NCBI RefSeq assembly: GCF_004362525.1
Contig: NZ_SNXS01000003.1
Location: 620,001 to 684,000 of the forward strand
Direction: 5' to 3'
DNA length: 64,000 nucleotides
DNA from: Roseateles toxinivorans
GTDB taxonomy: Bacteria > Pseudomonadota > Gammaproteobacteria > Burkholderiales > Burkholderiaceae_C
Both the position numbers and the translations under genes were made by a program. This document shows positions 29,422 to 38,720 of the stretch, one piece after another. The notes beneath the pieces are model-generated. The model saw only the letters and a list, made by a program, of their open reading frames with translations, was not told the DNA's origin and did no database searches. The first letter of the stretch is position 1, and every line of letters starts with the position of its first letter.

Positions 29422-30009
29422 TCACTGGATGATGAAATTCGAGAAGTGCACCTTCAGCACCGGGCTGGCCTGGGCGGCTTTCTTCTTCTTCTTTTTCTTC
29501 GGAGCCTCTTCGGCTGCGACTTCATCATCTTCGGGGTCGAGCTCGATGCCCATAGGCAGCACCGAGGCGCGCAGGATGTCGCGGGCGAGCTTCTCCTTGC
29601 CTTCCAGGCTCAACAGCTCGGCCGAGGTCTTGTGGGCCAGAATCATCAGCACATTGCTGCGGATGGCGGGCATGAAGGCCTTCATCTGGTCACCGGTGGC
29701 CTGATCGACCACCTCCAGCGTGATGCCGACCTGGGCGAAGCGGTCAGCGTCCTTGTCGGCCAGATTGACAGTGAACGGGTCCAGCGGCAGGAATACCGGC
29801 GGGTGCTTGGGATCGATCTTGATGTGGGCGGCTGCAGGAGCGCCGTCCTCGGCGCCTTCCTCATCGGCCGCAGCGGCCTTCTTCTTCATCATCAACACGG
29901 CCGCCCCACCCCCTACCAGCACCACCAGCAGGACCGCGGCGATGATGATGATGAGTTTCTTCTTGCCTTTGGGGGCAGCGGCGTCGCCCGCGGGTGCTGC
30001 TGTGGCCAT
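29422..30009 (-). CDS. fliL: FliL stator-associated protein
   Basis: 195 residues from the ATG at 30009 (AAGGAG 6 bases upstream). A Lys-rich cytoplasmic start precedes one membrane segment (LIIIIAAVLLVVLVGGGAAV), an acidic linker with KKKAAAADEEGAEDG, and a periplasmic stomatin-like FliL domain (FLPLDPFTVNLADKD, GITLEVVD, ILAHKTSAELLSLEGKEKLA). There is an unusual Lys-rich insertion (EEAPKKKKKKKAAQ) near the C-terminus. It supports stator function and opens the fliL-R operon. Confidence 0.93.
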   Translation of the reverse strand: MATAAPAGDAAAPKGKKKLIIIIAAVLLVVLVGGGAAVLMMKKKAAAADEEGAEDGAPAAAHIKIDPKHPPVFLPLDPFTVNLADKDADRFAQVGITLEVVDQATGDQMKAFMPAIRSNVLMILAHKTSAELLSLEGKEKLARDILRASVLPMGIELDPEDDEVAAEEAPKKKKKKKAAQASPVLKVHFSNFIIQ

Positions 30010-30096
30010 CTGAACTCCTTGGTGTTGCGTCTTGCCGAAGTGCCTGCGCGCGATGCGCTCAGGGACGGCCCTCAATACAGCCCATTATTGAGAAAA

Positions 30097-30126
30097 CCCC
30101 CCGCTTCAATGCCTTGAAAAGGGGGG
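30097..30126 (-). terminator. terminator after fliK
   Basis: On the minus strand the arms are CCCCCC and GGGGGG, with an inner TTCAA/TTGAA stem and a GGCA loop, followed at once by TTTTC. This is a rho-independent terminator for the fliF-K operon, 49 bases beyond the fliK stop. A second short dyad (CTCAATA at 30071-30077, TATTGAG at 30086-30092) lies closer to fliL and could belong to its promoter. Confidence 0.75.
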
Positions 30127-30174
30127 TAAAGATCTGAATTCAATGGCCGATAAGGCCGCGGCTGCCCCCGAGAG

Positions 30175-31728
30175 CTAGGCGTACATATCGAGCACACCGA
30201 TCTGGGTGCGGCGCCCGGCCTGCTGGCCCATCGCCAGTCCGGGGTTGTCCAACGCGCCGCTGTCGTCTCCGATGCCTGTGGTGCCCTGGCGGGCACCCTG
30301 ATTCTTCGCCTGATCGTCCTGCTGTGCATCACGCTGTTGCTGGAACACGCCGCCGCCGCTGAGCGTCATGCCGGCGTCGCGCAGCGCCGCGGCCAGCTCG
30401 GGCAGGCTGCGCTCCAGCACCTCGCGGGTGGCCGCATGCTGGGCGTGGAATTCGACCTGTGCCTGCTGACCATCGAGCTGAATCTGCACCGAGACCGGGC
30501 CCATCTCAGCCGGATTCAGGTGCAGCTGCGCCTTTTGCACGCCTTCGCTGGCCAGCAGCGTCAGCCGGGTCGCCATCTCGGGCGCAAAGCCGGGTTCATG
30601 CAGAGGGCTGCTGACGGTGACCGGTGTGGACGGGGCGCTGGCCTGCGCGCCGTTCGGCCCGGTAGGCGCGGCGGCGGTGGCGGCTTGCAGCATCTGGCCG
30701 AAGCTGGCCGCGCCGACCTGGGGCTTGGCGTCGATGGCCAAGCTCTTGGCCGATTCCTGTGCTGCGCTGGCCAGCGCCGTCGATTCGGTGCGCTGGGTAG
30801 AAGCAATGGAAGCCTGCTGTGCCGGATCTGCCGCGACGGGTTCCGCTTTGGTTCGCGCAGCAGCACCCGCCGGTGTCGATGCTGCGGCGAGCTCGGCGCC
30901 CGGCAGCGGCGAGGTGGCGTCGCCGGTGGTGACGGGGCTGGCGGAGGCATCGGCCTTGACCGAGCCGTTGGCGCTGGCGGCGCCAACCGCCGCTTGACCG
31001 AATACGGCCTGAGCGACGCTGGGCATCAGGCTGGCGAGTGACCCGGGGTCGGCCGCAGCGTCCGGCGAGACGCTGACGGCGGCTGCGGCGTCGGGCTCTG
31101 CGCCGGTGGCGCCGGGCAGCCCGGCGTCCCGGGCCGACAGGCTGGCGGTGGTCGGTTCGGGCGTTGCCGCGGTCAGCATCACGGCCGCCAGACCGGCGTC
31201 GTCAGTCGCGCCCGTTTTGGTGGTGCGGCGGCTGAGCTCACCGGCCACCGCGTCGTCGGCGGCTGCGGAGGCCTTGTCCGTGGCGGCGGCATCGGTCTGG
31301 CCGGGAGTCTTGGCTGCTGCGGTCGGGGCCTTGGCCTTGGCAGCGGCGTTGGCCGGCGCGTTGACCGTTTTGACCGCCGGCTTGGCCCCGGTGGCGCTGG
31401 GGCTGTCACTCTTGGCCGCAGCGGCGTTGGCGCTGCGCTCCGCCTGGGCCGGTGCGCGGTCGGGCGCCACCGGCACCGGCTCGGTGCTGCGGGGCACATC
31501 CGGCTCGCGTGGCGGTGGCTCCACCTCGACGCGTGGCATCGGCGGGCGCTCGGGCAGGGGCGGTTTGGTCGGTGCCGCAGGCAGTTGCGTGACCGAGCCC
31601 AGCAACTGGGCGAAGTTCTGGCCCGGGCGCTTGGCCGCGCCGACGTCTGCGCCGAGGCCGGCCAGCAGTGTGCCGGACCTGGCCGCGGTCTGGGCGAGGG
31701 AGGGAATGGAAGAGCTGTTGATGGTCAT
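30175..31728 (-). CDS. fliK: FliK hook-length control protein
   Basis: 517 residues. The N-terminal ~380 are low-complexity, rich in Ala, Pro, Thr and Ser, as usual for the secreted ruler part. The C-terminal globular switch domain (about 395-480) has the conserved LTLLASEGVQKAQLHLNPAE, MGPVSVQIQLDGQQAQVEF and TREVLERSLPELAAALRDAG. It measures hook length and switches FlhB specificity. It starts 28 bases after fliJ and ends the fliF-G-H-I-J-K operon. Confidence 0.93.
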   Translation of the reverse strand: MTINSSSIPSLAQTAARSGTLLAGLGADVGAAKRPGQNFAQLLGSVTQLPAAPTKPPLPERPPMPRVEVEPPPREPDVPRSTEPVPVAPDRAPAQAERSANAAAAKSDSPSATGAKPAVKTVNAPANAAAKAKAPTAAAKTPGQTDAAATDKASAAADDAVAGELSRRTTKTGATDDAGLAAVMLTAATPEPTTASLSARDAGLPGATGAEPDAAAAVSVSPDAAADPGSLASLMPSVAQAVFGQAAVGAASANGSVKADASASPVTTGDATSPLPGAELAAASTPAGAAARTKAEPVAADPAQQASIASTQRTESTALASAAQESAKSLAIDAKPQVGAASFGQMLQAATAAAPTGPNGAQASAPSTPVTVSSPLHEPGFAPEMATRLTLLASEGVQKAQLHLNPAEMGPVSVQIQLDGQQAQVEFHAQHAATREVLERSLPELAAALRDAGMTLSGGGVFQQQRDAQQDDQAKNQGARQGTTGIGDDSGALDNPGLAMGQQAGRRTQIGVLDMYA

Positions 31729-31756
31729 GGTGTGGCCTCGCTAGGTGGCAGGGCAA

Positions 31757-32236
31757 TCAATGTGGGTGGGCCATCAGTCGGCTCAGCGGGTGGCCAGCGC
31801 CCCAGCCGGCGCGCGAGGCCTGCTCGTCGGTGGACTTCTGGTCCTGGCGGGCCAGCCGGCCCAGCATTTCCTGGCGCCGGCGTTCGATCAGCTTGCGCAC
31901 CGACAGCACGCGCAGCTCGCGCTGCGTCAGCAGTTCGCGGGCGATGGTGACGCGGCTGTCGGCGTGCTGCACCACCGTGCTCTGGTGGCTGATGGCCTGG
32001 TCCAGACGCGAGCCGAAGCTCTGGTAGCACATCACGATGTCCATCGTGCCCTGACGCGAGAACTGGCTGTTCCAGCGCAGCTGGTAGTCGCGGCGGTATT
32101 GCTCCAGCTGATCCGCCTGGGCCCTGGCCTGGTCGGCGCGGTTGCTGGCGTCCTGCAGATCGCGCAGCGCTTCGTCGCGCTCGGTCTCGGCGTGCTCGAG
32201 CAGCACGCTCAGGGTTTGCAGGTTGTTGGTGTCCAT
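31757..32236 (-). CDS. fliJ: FliJ export chaperone
   Basis: 159 residues from the ATG at 32236 (MDTNNLQTLSVLLEHAE). It is almost wholly helical coiled coil, rich in Glu, Gln, Arg and Ala, with the FliJ-type LEQYRRDYQLRW and LRVLSVRKLIERRRQEM. It is expected to act with FliI and FlhA in substrate export. It sits between fliI (26 bases) and fliK. Confidence 0.9.
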   Translation of the reverse strand: MDTNNLQTLSVLLEHAETERDEALRDLQDASNRADQARAQADQLEQYRRDYQLRWNSQFSRQGTMDIVMCYQSFGSRLDQAISHQSTVVQHADSRVTIARELLTQRELRVLSVRKLIERRRQEMLGRLARQDQKSTDEQASRAGWGAGHPLSRLMAHPH

Positions 32237-32262
32237 GGAGGGCTTTCGGTGTACTGCGTCCG

Positions 32263-33702
32263 TCAGGCCACGCCGCGTTCGGCGCCGCCCACCAGGGAAG
32301 TCAATTGGCGCACGCACAGCGGCAGCGGGGCCGGGCTGTGCATGTCTTGCTGCAGCAGCAGCACCATCTGGCCATGCAGGCGCACGGCGGTGTCCAACTC
32401 GGTGTCATGGCCGGGGGCGTAGGCGCCCAGCTGTATCAGGTCGCGGGCCTTGTTGTACTTGGCCAGCAGCTGGCGGAAGCGGCGCGAGGCTTCGATGTGC
32501 TGCTGTGAGGCGACATTGGTCATCACGCGCGAGACCGAGCGCTCGACATCGATGGCCGGGTAGTGGCCGGCCTCGGCCAGCTCGCGGCTGAGCACGATGT
32601 GGCCGTCCAGAATGCCGCGGGCGGCATCGGCGATCGGGTCCTGCTGGTCGTCGCCCTCGCTCAGCACGGTGTAGAAGGCGGTGATCGAGCCCTGGCCGTT
32701 GAGGCCGTTGCCGCTGCGCTCGACCAGCTGGGGCAGCTTGGCAAAGCAGCTGGGTGGATAGCCCTTGGTGGCCGGCGGCTCGCCGATGGCCAGGGCAATC
32801 TCGCGTTGCGCCATTGCATAGCGGGTCAGCGAGTCCATCAGCAGCAGCACATGCTGGCCGCGGTCACGGAAGTGTTCGGCAATCGCCGTGGCATAGGTGG
32901 CGCCCTGCATGCGCACCAGCGGCGGCGCATCGGCCGGCGCGGCAACGACGACGGAGCGCTTGATGCCTTCCTCGCCGAGGATGTCCTCGATGAATTCCTT
33001 GACCTCGCGGCCGCGTTCGCCGATCAGCCCGACGACGATCACATCGGCCTGGGTGTAGCGGGCCATCATGCCCAGCAGCACCGATTTGCCGACACCGGTG
33101 CCTGCGAACAGTCCCAGGCGCTGGCCGCGGCCGACCGTGAGCATGGCGTTGATCGAGCGCACGCCGGTGTCCAGCGGCGTGCGCACCGGGTCGCGGTCCA
33201 TGGCATTGATGGGGCGGCGCACCATCGGTTCACTGTGCACCTGGCTCAAGGGGCCCTTTCGATCCATGGGCGCTCCATGCGAGTCGACGACACGGCCCAG
33301 CAGGCCATCGCCCATGGGCAGATGCAGGCCGCGGTCTTCGCTGCGGCGCCAGGGGTGGTTGACCTGGCCCAGCACCGGGGCCGACGGCGGCACGGTGCGA
33401 GGCTGCACGCGCGCGCCGCTGGCCAGGCCCTGCACCTCGTCGGTGGGCATCAGATAGGCCCGGTCGCCCGAGAAGCCGACCACCTCGGCATGCACCGGGC
33501 GTTCACCGGCGCGGGCGGTAGGGGAGTGGATCTCGCAGACGGAGCCGACGGGCACGCGCACGCCGGCGGCTTCGAGCACCAGGCCGGCCACTCGCACCAG
33601 CGTGCCCTGCGACTCCAGATTGACCGGCGCCTCGGCGAAGGCGACCATGTCCTGCAGATAGGCCTGCCAGCGCTGGGTGCGGTCCTGCAGATGGGCGTTC
33701 AT
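32263..33702 (-). CDS. fliI: FliI flagellum-specific ATPase
   Basis: 479 residues from the ATG at 33702, which overlaps the fliH stop as ATGA. The core is F1-beta-like: Walker [15 protein letters not shown], Walker B region [20 protein letters not shown], and the T3SS ATPase stretch [20 protein letters not shown]. An N-terminal FliH-binding helix and beta-barrel (about 1-110) and a C-terminal helical domain are present. It energises export of flagellar subunits on the cytoplasmic side. Confidence 0.96.
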   Translation of the reverse strand: MNAHLQDRTQRWQAYLQDMVAFAEAPVNLESQGTLVRVAGLVLEAAGVRVPVGSVCEIHSPTARAGERPVHAEVVGFSGDRAYLMPTDEVQGLASGARVQPRTVPPSAPVLGQVNHPWRRSEDRGLHLPMGDGLLGRVVDSHGAPMDRKGPLSQVHSEPMVRRPINAMDRDPVRTPLDTGVRSINAMLTVGRGQRLGLFAGTGVGKSVLLGMMARYTQADVIVVGLIGERGREVKEFIEDILGEEGIKRSVVVAAPADAPPLVRMQGATYATAIAEHFRDRGQHVLLLMDSLTRYAMAQREIALAIGEPPATKGYPPSCFAKLPQLVERSGNGLNGQGSITAFYTVLSEGDDQQDPIADAARGILDGHIVLSRELAEAGHYPAIDVERSVSRVMTNVASQQHIEASRRFRQLLAKYNKARDLIQLGAYAPGHDTELDTAVRLHGQMVLLLQQDMHSPAPLPLCVRQLTSLVGGAERGVA

Positions 33703-34457
33703 GTTTCTTCGTCCTCGTGGGCCGCATCCGGGCCTTCGCCGCCGTTCCATTCGGAGTCGTCGCCCATGCCCGCGGCGGCGCGCTTCCAGCGTGTGCCGAT
33801 GCGCGCGTCGATGACACTGATGTCTGATTCAACCAGGCAGCCGCCGCGGGCAATGCTGGGGTCGCCCAGCAACTGTGCGCCGCGGGCATGCAGGTCGGCG
33901 CCGGCGCCCTCGTTGACCAGGGGCATGTCGGCCGGATGCACGCGCACGCGCACATGGCGGGCGCTGAGCAGCAGGGCCTCCACCGCCTCACGGGCGACCT
34001 GCACCACATGCTCGGGGCGCTGGGTGATCTCGCTGCGCACCACCTGCCGTGCCAGCTCGACCGCGCTCTGCGCCAGCGCCGTGGCCATGGCCTGCTCCAG
34101 GCCTTGCAGGTCGCTGTCGAAGCTGCGCAGCAGCGCGCCGATCTGGCTCGTCATCTGCTGGGCAAAGGTGTGCTTGAAGGCGTCCAGCGCGGCCATGCCG
34201 TCGCGGTAGCCGTCCTGATAGCCGGTCTGGCGCGCCGCGTGCAGCTGCTGGGCCGGATCGAGCTTCGGTGTCTCGGGCTTGGCCGCAGCGGCTGGTGGCG
34301 GTGAGGGGGCGCGGCGGTCCTGGAAGGAGCCGGGCGTCCAGGCGGTGGCGTTCTGCACCTCTTCGCGCGGAATGAAGCGGCCGTAGGTGGTGGCGCGTGG
34401 CTGGCCGTCGGCATTCAGCGGCGGTGGAACCTGGCGTGGGGTGCGGGCGGCGTTCAT
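33699..34457 (-). CDS. fliH: FliH ATPase regulator
   Basis: 252 residues. The N-terminus has a Trp-containing conserved motif ([11 protein letters not shown]). A Pro/Ala linker and a helical Gln/Ala region (about 75-140) follow, then the C-terminal domain ([53 protein letters not shown]). It tethers FliI to the C-ring. Its stop is coupled to fliI through ATGA. Confidence 0.93.
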   Translation of the reverse strand: MNAARTPRQVPPPLNADGQPRATTYGRFIPREEVQNATAWTPGSFQDRRAPSPPPAAAAKPETPKLDPAQQLHAARQTGYQDGYRDGMAALDAFKHTFAQQMTSQIGALLRSFDSDLQGLEQAMATALAQSAVELARQVVRSEITQRPEHVVQVAREAVEALLLSARHVRVRVHPADMPLVNEGAGADLHARGAQLLGDPSIARGGCLVESDISVIDARIGTRWKRAAAGMGDDSEWNGGEGPDAAHEDEET

Positions 34458-34471
34458 GGGTCTTCAGCTCA

Positions 34472-35473
34472 TCAGAGGAAGTCGTCGTCGCCGCCGGTGG
34501 CCAGCACGATCTGGCCTTCGTCGACGAGGCGGCGCACGGTCTTGAGCATTTCCTTCTGCTCGGCCTCGACCTCGGACACGCGCACCGGGCCGCGGCTGTC
34601 GAGGTCTTCGCGCAGCGTCTCGGCGGCGCGGGTGGACATATTGCGGAAAACCTTCTCGCGCAGCTCGGGCGTGGCGCCCTTCAGGGCGATGATCAGCGAC
34701 TCGGACTGCACTTCCTTCAGCAGGGCCTGGAAGCCCTTGTCGTCGAGCTTGTCCAGGTCGTCGAAGGTGAACATGTTGTCCATGATCTTCTGCGCCAGAT
34801 CGCTGTCGGCCTCGCGGATGTAGTCCAGCACCGAGGTCTCGACGCTGGAGCCCATCATATTGATGATCTCGGCCGCCGTCTTGGCGCCGCCCAGCGAGGA
34901 CTTCTTCAGCCGGTCACCGCCGGCCAGCACCTTGCTCATGACCTCGTTCAGGTCCTTCAGCGCCGAGGGCTGGATGCCATCGAGCGTCGCCACGCGAATC
35001 AGGACCTCGTTGCGCTGGCGCTCGGTGAAGGCCTTCAACACGTCGGCGGCCTGGTCGAAGTCCAGATGCACCAGGATCGCGGCGACGATCTGGGGGTGTT
35101 CATTGCGCAGCAGCTCGGCTACTGAACCACCGTCCATCCATTTCAGGCTTTCGATGCCCGAGACGTCGCTGCCCTGCAGGATGCGGTCGATCAGCAGATT
35201 GGCCTTCTCATCTCCGAGGGCCCGACGCAACACAGCCTTGACGTATTCGTCGGTGTCGGACACGAGCATGCTCTGGTCGCCGGCGATCTCGGTGAACTTG
35301 TCCAGCACGGTATTGACGCGCTCGCGCGGGATCACCTTCAACTTGGCGATGGTCTCGCCGAGCTTCTGCACTTCTTTCGGTGCGAGGTGCTTGAACACCT
35401 CGGCAGCCTCCTCCTCGCCGAGTGACATCAGCAGGATGGCTGCGTTTTCCACGCCTTCGTCGTCCATGCTCAT
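34472..35473 (-). CDS. fliG: FliG motor switch protein
   Basis: 333 residues, close to the usual ~331. The N-terminal FliF-binding part starts ENAAILLMSLGEEEAAEVFK. The middle domain has the EHPQ motif (NEHPQIVAAILVH). The C-terminal torque-generating domain has the charged helix with DDLDKLDDKGFQALLKEVQ and VFRNMSTRAAETLREDLDSR. It ends in an Asp-rich tail (GGDDDFL). It converts stator activity into rotation. Confidence 0.97.
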   Translation of the reverse strand: MSMDDEGVENAAILLMSLGEEEAAEVFKHLAPKEVQKLGETIAKLKVIPRERVNTVLDKFTEIAGDQSMLVSDTDEYVKAVLRRALGDEKANLLIDRILQGSDVSGIESLKWMDGGSVAELLRNEHPQIVAAILVHLDFDQAADVLKAFTERQRNEVLIRVATLDGIQPSALKDLNEVMSKVLAGGDRLKKSSLGGAKTAAEIINMMGSSVETSVLDYIREADSDLAQKIMDNMFTFDDLDKLDDKGFQALLKEVQSESLIIALKGATPELREKVFRNMSTRAAETLREDLDSRGPVRVSEVEAEQKEMLKTVRRLVDEGQIVLATGGDDDFL

Positions 35474-35501
35474 AAGGTAGTCCGTTCAGTCCGGTATGGC
35501 G

Positions 35502-37160
35502 TCACTTGACTTCGCCATTCACCCAATTGCGCACGATATTGGCGACCGCGGCAGGGTTTTCCTTGGCCAGGGCGCGCACGTTCTCCAGCCGCTTGTCGTC
35601 GCCTGGGGCGGGCAGCGCCTGCAAGGCGGAGCCGGGCAGGGCATTGTCGTCATCCACCACGGCGTCCAGCTGGCTGCCCTTTTCCGGGGCGGGAGGCGGC
35701 GCCATCGCCGCGCGTATGGCCGGGCGCACCATGCCGAACACGGCGATCAGGGCCACCAGCACCAGGGCGGCGGGCACGGCGCCGGCACGCACCATGTCGA
35801 TCAGCCAGGGCTGTTTCCAGATCGGCATGTCGGGGGCCTCGATCTTGTCCACCTTGAACGGAGCGTTGATCAGCTTGACCGAATCGCCGCGCTCCTGGTT
35901 GAAGCCCATCGTCTCCTTGACCAGGGCGGTGAGCTTCTCGATCTCGTCGGCAGGCAGGGGCTGCTGCGTGGTCTTGCCCTTGGCGTCGGTGACGCTGCGG
36001 TTGTTCAGCACCACGGCGGCATTCAGGCGCCTGACCACGCCGGTGGCGTTGCGCGTTACCCGCACCGTCTTGTCGACCTCGAAATTGGTCGTGTTGTCCT
36101 TGCGCGAGCTGGTGTTGCTGCTGCCCTGGGCGGCCTGCAAGGGCGCCGCGGCGCCGGTGATCGGGGCGGTGGCCGGCACCGGCGGCTGATTGGTGGCGGC
36201 ACCCGGCACGCCCGAGGGGGCGGCGCTGCTGCCGTTGATCGATTCGGTGGACTGCAGGCTGCGGATGCTGGCCGTGGCATTGGCACCCTGGTTCGGCTTG
36301 AACTCCTCGGAGGTGGCCTCGGTCTGCGAGAAATCGACCTCGGCGGTGACGCTGGCGCGCAGATTGTCGCGGCCCACCACCGGCTCCAGCAGCTCATAGA
36401 TGCGCTTGCTGAAATTGGCCTCGATCTGCTGCTTGTACTGCAGCTGCTGGCCGTCCAGGCCGGAGCCGGTGTCGCCGGTGGACGACAGCAGGGCGCCGGT
36501 ATGGTCCAGCACGCTGACGGCGCGGGCATTGAGCTCGGGCACGCTGGCCGAGACCAGGTGGACGATGCCGGCAACCTGGGCGCGGTCCAGTGTGCGGCCG
36601 CCGCGCACCGTCAGCATCACCGAGGCGCTGGGTTTTTGCTGCTCGCGAAAGAAGCCGTTCTGCTGCGGCATGGCCAGGTGCACGCGGGCATCGGCCACAT
36701 CGGCCAGTGCGGTGATGGTGCGGGTCAGCTCGCCCTCCAGCGCGCGCTGGAAGTTCAGGCGTTCGTTGAACTGGGTCTGGCCTATCGACTGCTTGTCCAT
36801 CAGCTCGAAGCCGATCACGCTGCCCTTGGGCAGGCCGGCCGAGGCCAGCTTCATGCGCACGTCATAGACCTGGCTTGCAGGCACCAGGATGGTGCCGCCC
36901 GGCTCGTTCTTGTAGGGCACGTTCATCGTTGCCAGCTGGGCAATGACGGCGCCGCCGTCCTTGTCGGACAGGCCGGTGAACACCGGCTTGTAGTCGCCCT
37001 GGCTGTTCCACAGGCTCATCGCCACCAGCACGGCCACCAGGGTGGCCACGCCCAGGCCCATCATCAGCTTGCTGCGCGCCGGCAGGGCCACCAGCCGCGC
37101 ACCGAAACCGGTCGGCGGGGCGGCAGTCATGTCCAGCGGGGAGAGCAGGGCGTTGTCCAT
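35502..37160 (-). CDS. fliF: FliF MS-ring protein
   Basis: 552 residues. The first membrane segment is near 32-50 (LMMGLGVATLVAVLVAMSL). Ring-building motifs RBM1-RBM2 follow (DYKPVFTGLSDKDGGAVIAQ; LARTI-type region with ARVHLAMPQQNGFFREQQKP), then a Gly/Ala/Thr-rich RBM3 region with a disordered insert (about 285-345). The second membrane segment is near 453-472 (WLIDMVRAGAVPAALVLVAL). The C-terminal tail (NVRALAKENPAAVANIVRNW) is the FliG-binding helix. It is the first gene of the fliF-K operon, divergent from fliE. Confidence 0.96.
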   Translation of the reverse strand: MDNALLSPLDMTAAPPTGFGARLVALPARSKLMMGLGVATLVAVLVAMSLWNSQGDYKPVFTGLSDKDGGAVIAQLATMNVPYKNEPGGTILVPASQVYDVRMKLASAGLPKGSVIGFELMDKQSIGQTQFNERLNFQRALEGELTRTITALADVADARVHLAMPQQNGFFREQQKPSASVMLTVRGGRTLDRAQVAGIVHLVSASVPELNARAVSVLDHTGALLSSTGDTGSGLDGQQLQYKQQIEANFSKRIYELLEPVVGRDNLRASVTAEVDFSQTEATSEEFKPNQGANATASIRSLQSTESINGSSAAPSGVPGAATNQPPVPATAPITGAAAPLQAAQGSSNTSSRKDNTTNFEVDKTVRVTRNATGVVRRLNAAVVLNNRSVTDAKGKTTQQPLPADEIEKLTALVKETMGFNQERGDSVKLINAPFKVDKIEAPDMPIWKQPWLIDMVRAGAVPAALVLVALIAVFGMVRPAIRAAMAPPPAPEKGSQLDAVVDDDNALPGSALQALPAPGDDKRLENVRALAKENPAAVANIVRNWVNGEVK

Positions 37161-37360
37161 GGGCGGCGAGGGTGAGGCGAAGAAGCTGCGAAACAGACCC
37201 GGGACCGGGTTTGGGATGGAGCTGATTATTCGTTTCTAAAGCGAAACGAAAGCCGGGAACAGCCCGCAATTCCAAGTTCAGTTCCGGCATTCGCTGCCGA
37301 GGCGCACGCCTACCATTCGATCCATGCTTCCACAGGCCTCTATGCCTTCAGGAGTGCACC
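37161..37360. promoter_or_regulatory. fliF-fliE divergent promoter region with perfect dyad
   Basis: 200 bases between the divergent fliF and fliE genes. At 37229-37250 there is a perfect 8-base inverted repeat, TTCGTTTC and GAAACGAA, with a 6-base spacer. It lies 69 bases upstream of fliF and about 110 upstream of fliE. A position shared by both promoters suggests an operator. FlhDC is the expected class-2 activator, but the dyad does not obviously match the enteric FlhDC box. No sigma-28 match was seen. Confidence 0.45.
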
Positions 37361-37684
37361 ATGGACCTCAGACTCAAACCCTTCGATTTTGCCGCCGCCG
37401 CCGCCCGTGCCGGGATGACGCCCACCGGTCAGCCTCTGGCGACCAAGGGCGCAGCTCAGGCCGCCGACTTCAGCGCGCTGCTGAGCCAGAGCCTGAAGAC
37501 GGTGAGTGCCTCGCAGATGGAGGCCTCGCGCCTTCAGCGCGAGGTGCAACTGGACAATCCGACGGTGAGCCTGGAAGAGACCATGGTCTCGATGCAGAAG
37601 GCGCAGATCGGCTTTCAGACGACCTTGCAGGTCCGCAACCGCCTTGTACAGGCGTACTCGGACATCATGAATATGCAGGTCTGA
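37361..37684 (+). CDS. fliE: FliE MS-ring/rod junction protein
   Basis: 107 residues. The N-terminus is disordered. The conserved parts are FSALLSQSLKTVSASQMEAS and, at the C-terminus, VSLEETMVSMQKAQIGFQTT followed by QVRNRLVQAYSDIMNMQV. It connects the MS ring and the rod. It is the only basal-body gene on the plus strand here, and the stop is followed 14 bases later by a palindromic repeat. Confidence 0.96.
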   Translation: MDLRLKPFDFAAAAARAGMTPTGQPLATKGAAQAADFSALLSQSLKTVSASQMEASRLQREVQLDNPTVSLEETMVSMQKAQIGFQTTLQVRNRLVQAYSDIMNMQV

Positions 37685-37698
37685 TGGGTTGGAGTGGA

Positions 37699-37749
37699 CC
37701 CGGATTGCATCCGGGCTACGCGACTCCTGTAGCCCGGATGCAATCCGGG
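37699..37749. repeat. REP-like palindromic element, copy 2
   Basis: Perfect 21-base arms (37699-37719 and 37729-37749) with a 9-base spacer, same orientation of arms as copy 1 at 9614-9666. It lies between the convergent fliE and fimT-like genes. Only the spacer sequence differs from copy 1. Confidence 0.9.
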
Positions 37750-37765
37750 GAGCTACAGGCTCAGT

Positions 37766-38275
37766 TCAACAAGCCTCCAGCCCGCTGACCGATCCCTCGG
37801 CCGCGCAGACGCGCGAGCGCCCGCTACCCGTCAGCTCCACCCTCAGGCGCTTGCCGCCCAGGCTGCTGAACTCGACGCGGCCCGGCTGCATCACCCGGCC
37901 CAGCTGGGGGTCGAACTCGATCGCCTGGCTGACGGCCAGCTCAACGCCCTTGAAGTCCTCGCCTCCGCCGCGGCTGATATCACAGCGCAGCGCTGGGTTG
38001 AGGCCTTTGCAGTCGCAGGGCCTTGCGAAGGCCACGCCCCAGCACCAGGGGGCCCCGGGCTGGAAGGTGACATGCACGCTGCGCCCCAGTCGCACGCTCT
38101 CCTCGCGGGCGAAGCGCAGGTCGTCGGCCAGCGCATTCGCCGCGCCCTTGACCCGCTGCTTGTCCAGAAAGCTGTTGTAGCTGGGTACGGCCAAGGCCGT
38201 GAGTATGGCCAGCACGGCAATGGTGAACACCAGCTCGGTCAAGGTCAAGCCACGTTGAATCAAGCGTGGCTGCAT
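37766..38275 (-). CDS. FimT/GspH-like pseudopilin
   Basis: 169 residues from the ATG at 38275. The type IV prepilin leader is MQPRLIQRG, with processing expected between Gly9 and Leu10 (RG|LTLTELVFTI, Glu at +5). A hydrophobic helix follows, then a GspH/FimT-like domain (NALADDLRFAREESVRLGRS, VHVTFQPGAPWCWGVAF). Four cysteines in the C-terminal half may form disulfides. FimT-type minor pilins start pilus assembly and in some bacteria bind DNA. One base separates it from the pilin gene upstream. No pilus assembly genes (pilB/C/D/Q) are nearby. Confidence 0.85.
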   Translation of the reverse strand: MQPRLIQRGLTLTELVFTIAVLAILTALAVPSYNSFLDKQRVKGAANALADDLRFAREESVRLGRSVHVTFQPGAPWCWGVAFARPCDCKGLNPALRCDISRGGGEDFKGVELAVSQAIEFDPQLGRVMQPGRVEFSSLGGKRLRVELTGSGRSRVCAAEGSVSGLEAC

Positions 38276-38276
38276 G

Positions 38277-38711
38277 TCAGCGATTCCAGCAACTGGCCCT
38301 GGGGCCGTAGTCGGTGCCGCTGGGCGACACGGTGAGACGCAGCGCTCTGCAGTCGCCGTCCTTGGCCTGAGCGCTGCCGGGTGCCGCCGTGGCGGTGGCG
38401 CTGTAGCCATCAGCGCCACTGCTGTTGATCTGCAGGCTGTACAAGCCTTCGAGGCTGTGGGCCGGCAGGCCCAGCGCAGCCAGATCGCCGGCGTAGCGGC
38501 CGTTCTGGTACTGATAGCTGCTCTGCGCCTGCTGCAAACGGGTCAGCGCGGTGATTGCATCATGACGCTTGCCGCGGCGAAGATAGCTGTTGAACGAGGG
38601 CAGGGCGATCGCCGCGATGATCGCCACGATCACGCACACGGTGGCCACCTCGACCAGGGTGAAGCCGCGGTTCGGCCGCGCTAGCGTTCGGACGACCAGG
38701 GCTGCAGGCAT
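38277..38711 (-). CDS. PilE-like type IV pilin
   Basis: 144 residues with the prepilin motif PNRG|FTLVEVATVCVIVA (Glu at +5) and a hydrophobic helix ending IALPSFNSYLRRGKR. The C-terminal domain begins DAITALTRLQQAQSSYQYQN and has cysteines in GDCRALRL and ASCWNR that can form the D-region loop. Length and pattern fit a minor pilin of the PilE class. It is 9 bases downstream of ycgR on the same strand and so appears to share the late flagellar transcript. Confidence 0.87.
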   Translation of the reverse strand: MPAALVVRTLARPNRGFTLVEVATVCVIVAIIAAIALPSFNSYLRRGKRHDAITALTRLQQAQSSYQYQNGRYAGDLAALGLPAHSLEGLYSLQINSSGADGYSATATAAPGSAQAKDGDCRALRLTVSPSGTDYGPRASCWNR

Positions 38712-38720
38712 GGCGGCCGC

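Noticed and set aside
32563-34209. Long open frame on the plus strand opposite fliI and fliH
   Set aside because: It is antisense to two certain genes. The His/Gln/Arg-rich translation is typical of reverse frames in high-GC coding DNA.
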